From positions 8,868 to 26,586 of the forward strand of contig LNGK01000002.1 of assembly GCA_001510575.1 (NCBI GenBank): 17,719 nucleotides of DNA, in the 5' to 3' direction. Source of the DNA: Knoxdaviesia capensis. Taxonomy: Eukaryota > Ascomycota > Sordariomycetes > Microascales > Gondwanamycetaceae. Below are positions 10,501 to 17,719 of this stretch, piece by piece. Position 1 is the first letter of the stretch, and the number at the start of each line of letters is the position of its first letter. A program made the position numbers and the translations under genes. The notes under the pieces were generated by a model. It was not told where the DNA came from, did no database searches, and saw only the letters and a program-made list of their open reading frames with translations.

Positions 10501-13500
10501 ATCGTTTCCCTTTATTACGTACCTTACTAAGTAATAGTATAAAGGTACTCCTTTACCTTAATAAACGTTTCTTAAAATAGTAAATACTAACTAAGTAACT
10601 ATCGAATTTAACGAAGAGCTATTACCCAAGTATAAGAAGTAACTATTACTTACGAAAGAGCGTATAAAGCGCGATACTATTCGTAGTACCTATATTATTA
10701 TAGAAAACTAATAGAAGAAAGTAAATACCGAAGCCCTAATAATTATACGAAAGGCCTTCGACGATAATACCTTCGTCTTTATTCTACGGTATTTCGATAC
10801 TAGACTAGACGTAAAGGCCCGTATTTAGTATAATATTAAGACCGCTAATACTAAACCTAGATCTCTCCCCCTACGCCGTTATAGCCCTTACTAACGTAAA
10901 ATTATAAAGGAATTTACTAATAAACTACTCTTACTTAATATTATTCGATACGCTATTAACTCCTTATAGTCTATACCTATACTATTACCCCTTAAGAAGC
11001 CCCTCCCTAGTAATAACCGGCTTAGATACTATTTCGTAATTAACTACCGTACGTTAAATAAAGTTACGCGAAAGGTAGCTTATCTACTACTAAATATCGA
11101 GGATTCCCTTTAATAGGCCGCTAGATACCGATTCTATACCTTTCTCGACCTAGAAGATAGCTTTTAGTAGATAGTTATAGACCCCGAGGCGGTACTAAAG
11201 ATAGCGTTTTCTATACCGTTTAGATAATACGAATAGCTTCGTATACTATTTAGCTTTATAAACGTACCTATAACCTTCTAGTATTTTATAAATAAGGTCC
11301 TTAAGCCGGTACGTACCTTTACTATAGGCCTTTTAGATAATATTTATATTTAAGGTAAGATAATAATAGAATTAGCTAAGAGAATAGTCGTTATTCTACG
11401 CTAATTAAGCCGCTATCGACTATTATTAAACCTTAAGAAGTACGAATAGTTTATTAAAGAAGGTAAGTTTTTAAGAATAATTATCTCTATCTACGGTATT
11501 TATTTAGATCCTAAGAAAGTAGCTACCGTCCGTAAAAGACTAGCGCTTATTACTATTATTAAGATCCGTAGCTTTTTAAATACCGCTAGCTATTTACGCC
11601 GCTTTATCCCTTACTTCGTATATAAAACGCGTCTACTCTATAAGTATACCGGAGTAGATAAGCTTAAAGGCGTATAAGTATAACTAGATAACGAGTTATT
11701 ATAAGCCTAGCGCGATATTCGCGATATTATAGCCTCCCTCCCGGAGCTACGTAACTACGACTATATACTCTTATTAATACTTAAGACTAACGCTTCTAAT
11801 TATATTATCGGTATTACGTTATTCTAACTATAACGCGATTCTAATAATAAACGTAGCGTTTTACGCCTAGTTACGTACTTTAGCGCCGTTTTATTAAAGA
11901 CCTAATAGCGATATAGTACCTAGGAGAGAGAAATACTTACTATTATTATATTATTATAGTATTAGAGGAGCTAGTTAGAGGCCGTTAAGATTACTATTAT
12001 TACTAACTATAAAACCCTACGCCTTTTTACTACTAAGTAGGAATAGCTAGCTAGAATATTACGATTTCTTAATATAATCGTATACTATAGCGTACGTATT
12101 TACTACTGATCTAGTAAGGCTAATATTTTAGCTAATTAGTTATTACGGCCGCGTATAGATATAACGCTCGTAACGAATAAAGAGGAAGGGTATAAAACGA
12201 ATAATAATAATACGCTAACCGACGCCTTTCCTACTATTAATAACGAGACCCCTAAACTACTAAACTAACGATTTAAGATACGTCTACTAGCGCGACTACC
12301 GTAAAACGATACTAAATAGTATCCGAGTAATACTATAAATACCGAATAACCTACGAACGATACGCTAATCGCCCCTAATATTAAGAAGTTAGATAACCTT
12401 AGATAGTACGATATCTAGGATATTATTAACTACCTAGAGAATAGCTATCTACTCCCCTATCGTATCCCTTTAACCTTCGTTTAAGACTATTTCGCTATCT
12501 TTTACGGCGAAGTATATACCGTTATTAACCGTATCCTAATAAAGATATTAACGTATAAGGCCTCCGTTTTAGAAGCTATTAAGGTCTATAAGCTAGAAGG
12601 CTATACGCGCGTTAGTACCCTATATACGCTATTAGCTAAACGAGTATAGTATCCTAACTTAATTTTAATTACGAATAAAGCCGTTTAATAGTATATAGAA
12701 TATTAATTACTATAAAAGCCTCTCGAAGTAACGGAATCGCTACGACCGATACTAACCGTATAACTATTAATACGCTAGGGAATAGACTTTACTAGCCGTT
12801 TTATTATTAATAATAAACGGATATAGCTATTAACGGTAGTTGAGTATGTTACTAGCTACGCTATAGTAGCTATAGACCCTCGTAATAGTACTTTAGCTAC
12901 TACGAAGTTACTAGTAATACGTATTTACGTAATATTCGGACCGCTAGTTAAGATTATTACTGATAATAGTACCCCCTTTAACTCTAACGAATTTAGGACC
13001 CTCCTCGCTAACTATAACCCCCTTATATAATAGTATCGTATAATAATATACTATCTACGGATAAATAGCCGAGTTAAGCGCTTTAACGGGTAAATTAAGT
13101 ATATCGCTAGCTATCTAGCCGGTATTAATACTAAAAACCGAGAAGATATCGATTAGCTAATAATTATTCTTAAAGCTATACGTATCTACCTAAATAGACC
13201 GTAAATAAGTAGCTTTTCCCCGTATTACTTACTTTTCGGTACCGAGCCCTACGATAGCGCTACCTATATTACTACGCTATACGAACGGGAGCCTATTATA
13301 GACGAAGTTATCGCCTCCTAGTAAGATTTAGCTCGCGAATAATAGTTATTTAAGACCGTTCGCCTAGTATCTAACTCCGTAAAGGTATACTGAATATATA
13401 TCCGTATTATATTATAGAACGATAAGGCTACGTACTATATTTTTAGTAAAGGTAACTAGATATTATAATATTAACTATAAAAGTATAAATACGAGCTATT

Positions 13501-13711
13501 CTACGACGGACCGTAACTTATTATCGATATTTACTAAGGTAATACCTATACTCTAGAGTTACTAGGCGGTTATCGGCTTAATAAACGCTATAATAGGTTT
13601 AACTTATTCCTAGCGTACGTCGAGGACGGCTAGCTTATTCGTAGCCTTTAGTATACTAGTTATCGCCTTCTCGAGCTAGATCGTAAGCGTCTATCGTCTA
13701 TTAGTAGATAG
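7562..13711 (+). pseudogene. gag-pol: gag-pol polyprotein relic, Ty3/gypsy type, in a single frame
   Basis: One frame of about 2050 codons is interrupted only by stop codons of RIP type; no frameshift was seen. Gag occupies roughly the first 600 codons. It ends in a zinc knuckle at 9368-9409, read as C-FRY-RKIGY-VREY, whose second and third cysteines and its histidine are now Tyr. The protease motif at 9950-9964 reads INTRIA, where D-T-G would be expected. Reverse transcriptase shows NYRTLNKVTRK from 11042, FYTFLDLEDSF near 11134, and the catalytic box as LLDN (11330-11341). RNase H begins KTNASNYIIGITLF near 11783. Integrase shows DFTSRF (12785), TDNSTPFNSNEF (12959) and RVKRFNG, whose Lys at 13076-13078 replaces the catalytic Glu. 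No chromodomain is obvious. The start is approximate (the frame is open from about 7502). The end is placed at a TAG before a T-rich tail, though the frame runs on for about 20 codons. Confidence 0.9.
9368..9409 (+). other. Gag CCHC zinc knuckle, RIP-damaged
   Basis: The codons are TGT TTC CGA TAT AGA AAG ATA GGT TAT TAG GTT CGC GAA TAT. This has C-X2-C-X4-H-X4-C spacing if the three TAT codons are read as former TGT, CAT and TGT. Each substitution is a TG-to-TA or CA-to-TA change. The knuckle normally binds genomic RNA during packaging, and as written it cannot bind zinc. It also fixes the gag reading frame, which is the same as that of pol. Confidence 0.82.
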
Positions 13712-14582
13712 TTACCTTACCTTATACTATTTTTTTCCTTTTTATTTTTTATCTATTATTTTATTTTTCCTTTATAATATTCGTTCTATAGTTATCCCCT
13801 ATTTATATCCTAATTCTATCTATATCTTAATTTCCTTTATTCTATTTTTATTTTTAGCTACGCCTTACTATTAAGCTATATTATTTTCCCTTTTTAAAAT
13901 TTTTCTTTTATTATTCTTTTTTTATTTTACCGCTATTACCGCTAATATTCCGCCTTTTATATGCTTTTTCCGATTTTTTCCCGCGTATTTCCCTACTTTT
14001 AACCCGTTTTACTATATTAATAATTAATAAAACGCTCTAGACTTACCGCTACGCCTATATACTATTTTTTTTTCTTTCTTCTTTTCTTTATTCCTAATTC
14101 CCGCGCTTTACGCTAGCTACTTATATTTACGCGGCTAACTATCGCCTTTCTTATATTCGTACGACGAAAGGAGGGGAAGGAAGTGCTAATTATACTATCT
14201 AATACCGAATAAGTATAATACCGCTATAGCACGATATTCTAAATACCGTGACTAACTTAAACGTCCTTTATCCGGCTATCCCTTCTATCCTCCGGGACCC
14301 GCTTTTCTCGGTAACTACCTAGTTTAATAGCTATTAGGACTATATTAGCTAATAAGGACTACTATAGTATAATAAACGCCGTAATAACCTTACCTTTTAC
14401 GATAAAAAGCTAAATTCTTTCCTATTTATAATAAATAAAGAAACGAATAGTTATACGACTAACGAAGAAGTATAAGAAGCTAGCGATCTCTAGCTATAAA
14501 CGATTTAGAATTAGATAGTTCTTTATCTCTCTTATTACTATTATCCCTTTCCTATCTATCTTTCCTATTACTAATACTATTA
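13712..14582 (+). other. Pyrimidine-rich spacer after pol, with an internal polypurine tract
   Basis: From 13712 to about 14160 the plus strand is dominated by T and C runs (for example near 13731 and 14066) with no coding signal. A clean 18-base purine run, GAAAGGAGGGGAAGGAAG, lies at 14166-14183 and is followed by TG, like a polypurine tract before an LTR. However, no LTR copy follows. From about 14222 to 14580 two plus-strand frames are partly open with only RIP-type stops, so an upstream part or exon of the next frame could be here. I could not choose between them. Confidence 0.5.
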
Positions 14583-15659
14583 ATAGCTATTCTACTTACT
14601 AAGCCTACTATTTATATTATAAATAATAATAATATCTCTTAATAGCCTACTAATAATAATAATAATAACGCTAATAATACCTTATTACTTACTATAGCCG
14701 CTATTCCCCCTACCGCTACTCCTGCTATAAACGTACCGCGCGTTACCGCTATAATCGGAGTTATCGAGCCGATTCCGTATACCTAATACGTACTAAGACG
14801 TATCGAATACCCGGGTATTCTCTACTATCGATACGTTATTAATAACGTTATATAGAATACTTATACCGAATACTATAACTATTAGGCTAATTACTAAGTA
14901 CCTAGTAATATATCGGCCGAAATAGATACCTTTATAGATACTAACGAGAATTAGATTAATACGCTAAGTACGTAAACCCGAGCGCTACGGGATATCGCCG
15001 TAGCTAAGTATCTATTCGTCTATAATAGAGGCGCTACGGCCGCTAATCGGAAGTTAAATAGCGAGGAATTTAATAACGTAAGCCGTTTTATTAATACCGT
15101 AGCTATATTATATACCTTTACGGGATACCTCGTACCTATTTAACTAACTATTATACGCTTATAGCGTATAGCTTTAGCGCTAGCCCCGACTTCGGCATAT
15201 ATATTACCTCTCTTTTTAGCTACTAAGGGCGCTAAAATTAATATTATTAAGGGAGGACCCCCGCCGGTACCTACGGTAGCTCCGCTAGTAGTAGTACCTA
15301 TTATACTAGCTATTACTATATTAATACTAGCTAGTAGAGCCGCTATTATACCTATAATACTAGTATTTACGCTAATAGCCGCGCTAATAGTAGCTACCGC
15401 TATCGTAATAGTACCCCCTTTCCCTAACGCCCCGGTCCCCGCTATCTTTATAGCCTAATTCCCTAGCGTAGCGCCCGCTTATATTAACTAATAATAGGTA
15501 GACGAATTACGTAATTACTACCTATATAGTATAGTATAGGCCGTTACTATCTAATTAGGTATCGTAGTATTCTTAATCCCCCCTAATACTATCTAATACT
15601 AAGGTATTTATATCGTTAGACGGATGAAACGGTGCCTATAGCTACCTAAAACGCTATAA
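14583..15659 (+). pseudogene. Unrecognised second frame of the retrotransposon, RIP-degraded
   Basis: A frame of about 359 codons lies between pol and the 3' LTR. It is broken only by TAA and TAG codons consistent with former CAA or CAG. Near its start it has a run of six asparagines (14652-14669). A central part reads RALRDIAVAKYLFVYNRG (about 14970-15030) and, further on, EEFNNVSRFINT. A tail rich in alanine, proline, valine and isoleucine spans about 15252-15475, and a short C-terminal part contains IVRRMKRCL. I recognise no family. It might be an additional gag- or env-like protein of the element or a captured host gene. Continuous hydrophobic runs in the tail could be membrane segments, but many of their Ile and Leu codons may be RIP products of Met, Thr or Pro. 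Both ends are uncertain; the frame is also open upstream to about 14463. Confidence 0.55.
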
Positions 15660-15921
15660 ATAGGAAGTTCCCTTTTATTATACTAGATACCTATTTTCCT
15701 ATCGATTACTATTATTATTCCTATCTAACTACTATTTAGACTCGCTTTATATTATATTTCTTTCGATACGCTTAGAAAAGTTAAAAAGGATAAAAAAAGA
15801 GGACCCCTAGAAAAATATAAAAATAATTAAAAACCGCTCGTAGTATAAGTATAAAATTATATAAAGGGAAGTCCTTTTAATATCTTTTACTAGTTAAAGG
15901 TATATCGCGGACGATTTAGTT
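15660..15921 (+). other. Non-coding spacer before the 3' LTR
   Basis: AT-rich sequence with stops in all frames and no motif that I recognise. A purine-rich patch near 15776-15835 (AAAAGTTAAAAAGGATAAAA and following) is the only notable compositional feature. It separates the second frame from the polypurine tract. Confidence 0.5.
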
Positions 15922-15932
15922 AAGAAAGGGGA
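15922..15932 (+). promoter_or_regulatory. Polypurine tract immediately upstream of the 3' LTR
   Basis: AAGAAAGGGGA lies four bases before the first base of the 3' LTR. In LTR retrotransposons this tract resists RNase H and primes plus-strand DNA synthesis. Its position helps confirm which end of the repeat is the 5' end of the LTR. Confidence 0.7.
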
Positions 15933-15935
15933 TCT

Positions 15936-16217
15936 TATAGATCCCTAAATAGGTTAGAGTATATTATAATTACGTATAAACGTATACTAATATATATAGA
16001 TACTACTTAGCGGTAAGTATTTAGGTATATATCTATATATATATAAATGCCTTAAAGAGCTAGTAAAAGACCTATAAAAGGTAGATATCTACCGCGCTTT
16101 TATAGGAAATATCTTAAGATAGAAAAAATTTAAGCTTCCCTTTATATATATTTCTCTATACGTACCTTATAATTATAACTTATTTATTAGTCCTTTAGAC
16201 TATATATCTAGGAATCA
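15936..16217 (+). repeat. 3' LTR, 282 bp
   Basis: A direct repeat of 5951-6232 with equal length and no indels. It begins TATAGATCCCT and ends AGGAATCA, so the canonical CA end is still visible. It is more heavily mutated than the 5' LTR: TGCATTGCA has become TATATTATA and CACGTGG has become TATATAG. The minisatellite resumes directly after it. Confidence 0.9.
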
Positions 16218-17719
16218 TAATTTCTACTAGCTATTTCGCTCGAACGAGCTAGTACTAGCTATTTCTACTAGCTAGTTTACTCGAACGAGCTAGCACTAGC
16301 TATTTCTACTAGCTAGTTTACTCGAACGAGCTAGCACTAGCTATTTCTACTAGCTATTTCGCTCGAATAAGCTAGCACTAGCTATTTCCACTAGCTATTT
16401 CACTCGAACGAGCTAGTACTAGCTATTTCTACTAGCTAGTTTACTCGAACGAGCTAGTACTAGCTATTTCTACTAGCTAGTTTACTCGAACGAGCTAGCA
16501 CTAGCTATTTCTACTAGCTATTTCGCTCGAACGAGCTAGCACTAGCTATTTCTACTAGCTAGTTCGCTTAAACAAGCTAGTATTAGCTATTTCTACTAGC
16601 TAGTTTACTCGAATAAGCCCGTATATATAGCTATACTAGCTATTTCTACTAGCTATTTCGCTCGAACGAGCTAGCACTAGCTATTTCTACTAGCTATTTC
16701 TACTAGCTATTTAGCTTAAACGAGCTAGTATTAGCTATTTCTACTAGCTAGTTCACTCGAATAAGCCCGTATATATAGCTATACTAGCTATTTCTACTAG
16801 CTATTTCGCTCGAACGAGCTAGTACTAGCTATTTCTACTAGCTATTTTACTCGAACGAGCTAGTACTAGCTATTTCTACTAGCTAGTTCACTTAAACGAG
16901 CTAGCACTAGCTATTTCTACTAGCTAGTTTACTCGAACGAGCTAGTATTAGCTATTTCTACTAGCTAGTTTACTCGAATAAGCCCGCATATATAGCTACA
17001 CTAGCTATTTCTACTAGCTATTTCGCTCGAACGAGCTAGCACTAGCTATTTCTACTAGCTATTTCGCTTAAACGAGCTAGCACTAGCTATTTCTACTAGC
17101 TAGTTCGCTTAAACGAGCTAGTACTAGCTATTTCTACTAGCTAGTTTACTCGAACGAGCTAGTACTAGCTATTTCTACTAGCTATTTCGCTCGAACGAGC
17201 TAGCACTAGCTATTTCTACTAGCTAGTTTACTTAAACGAGCTAGCACTAGCTATTTCTACTAGCTAGTTTACTCGAACGAGCTAGTATTAGCTATTTCTA
17301 CTAGCTAGTTCACTCGAATAAGCCCGTATATATAGCTATACTAGCTATTTCTACTAGCTATTTCGCTCGAACGAGCTAGCACTAGCTATTTCTACTAGCT
17401 ATTTCGCTCGAACGAGCTAGTACTAGCTATTTCTACTAGCTATTTCGCTCGAACGAGCTAGTACTAGCTATTTCTACTAGCTATTTCGCTCGAACGAGCT
17501 AGTACTAGCTATTTCTACTAGCTAGTTTACTTAAACGAGCTAGCACTAGCTATTTCTACTAGCTAGTTTACTTAAACGAGCTAGCACTAGCTATTTCTAC
17601 TAGCTAGTTTACTCGAACGAGCTAGCATTAGCTATTTCTACTAGCTAGTTCACTCGAATAAGCCCGCATATATAGCTACACTAGCTATTTCTACTAGCTA
17701 TTTCGCTCGAACGAGCTAG
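16218..17719. repeat. Minisatellite array 2 (continuation of array 1), with 340-bp higher-order units
   Basis: The 41-bp unit is the same as in array 1, here fully regular and continuing beyond the window. The 53-bp variants recur with their AAGCCCG blocks (AGCCCG at 16615, 16764, 16981, 17321 and 17661). The last three are spaced 340 bp apart, which equals seven 41-bp units plus one 53-bp unit. The spacing 16764 to 16981 is 217 bp, or four 41-bp units plus one 53-bp unit. Other unit differences are CA/TA, CG/TA or CTCGAA/CTTAAA changes, that is, transitions. A doubled 13-bp block near 16680-16710 matches a similar place in array 1 (about 5680-5705). Confidence 0.95.

Larger units (their letters stand above)
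5951..16217 (+). mobile_element. Complete but inactivated Ty3/gypsy-like LTR retrotransposon inserted in the minisatellite
   Basis: The element is bounded by two 282-bp direct repeats (5951-6232 and 15936-16217) and contains leader, gag-pol and a second frame. Domain order within pol is protease, reverse transcriptase, RNase H, integrase, which is the Ty3/gypsy order. It spans 10,267 bp here, about 9.83 kb if the 433-bp duplication (432 bp plus N) in the 5' part is an assembly artefact. The left flank ends CTAGCTATTT and the right flank resumes TAATTTCTACTAG, in phase with the array sequence CTAGCTATTTCTACTAG. That fits a target-site duplication of TATTT with one extra A on the right. Both LTRs and all reading frames carry dense C-to-T and G-to-A changes. 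Confidence 0.88.

Noticed and set aside
8450..13700. Short intact open frames on either strand within gag-pol
   Set aside because: They are shadows in other frames of the decoded gag-pol. The true frame is the one with conserved domain order despite its stop codons.
14184..14460. Start of a 3' LTR after the purine tract at 14166-14183
   Set aside because: No copy of this sequence is found upstream of gag, whereas the 282-bp repeats at 5951 and 15936 form a clear LTR pair with matching flanks.

Overview
This window looks like an AT-rich, transposon-filled compartment of a filamentous ascomycete (Pezizomycotina) genome, probably subtelomeric. The main clue is dinucleotide content. CA and TG are almost absent outside the tandem arrays (7621-7920 contains neither), while TA is in excess and CG is common. 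Nearly every stop codon inside the recognisable reading frames is TAA or TAG where CAA, CAG or TGG would be expected. This is the footprint of repeat-induced point mutation (RIP), which converts CpA to TpA on both strands. No intact protein-coding gene was found. The genus cannot be named from the sequence.

Layout. (1) 1-588 is the 5' end of an LTR retrotransposon on the minus strand (leader 1-307, LTR 308-588), running off the left edge. (2) 589-4808 is a ruined gene on the plus strand whose decoded protein resembles the large fungal telomere-linked RecQ-type helicases. (3) About 4809-5950 is a minisatellite built on a 41-bp unit. (4) 5951-16217 is a complete but dead Ty3/gypsy-like retrotransposon of the same LTR family. 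It has a 282-bp 5' LTR (5951-6232), a long leader, one gag-pol frame (about 7562-13711), a spacer, a second unrecognised frame (about 14583-15659), a short polypurine tract, and a 282-bp 3' LTR (15936-16217). (5) 16218-17719 is the same minisatellite again, continuing past the right edge.

How the parts fit. The array stops at the 5' LTR and resumes after the 3' LTR in the same phase, with TATTT on the left and TAATTT on the right. The retrotransposon therefore appears to have inserted into a pre-existing minisatellite array next to the helicase relic. Capsid, protease, reverse transcriptase, RNase H and integrase are recognisable in a single frame, but key residues carry RIP-type changes, so the element cannot be autonomous. 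A perfect 432-bp direct duplication at 6034-6898 with an N at its joint is probably an assembly artefact inside the 5' LTR and leader.

The least explained items are the second frame between pol and the 3' LTR, a 54-nt hairpin with a tRNA T-loop-like tip in the leader, a perfect 24-bp palindrome where the primer-binding site should lie, and the ordered 340-bp higher-order structure of the minisatellite.
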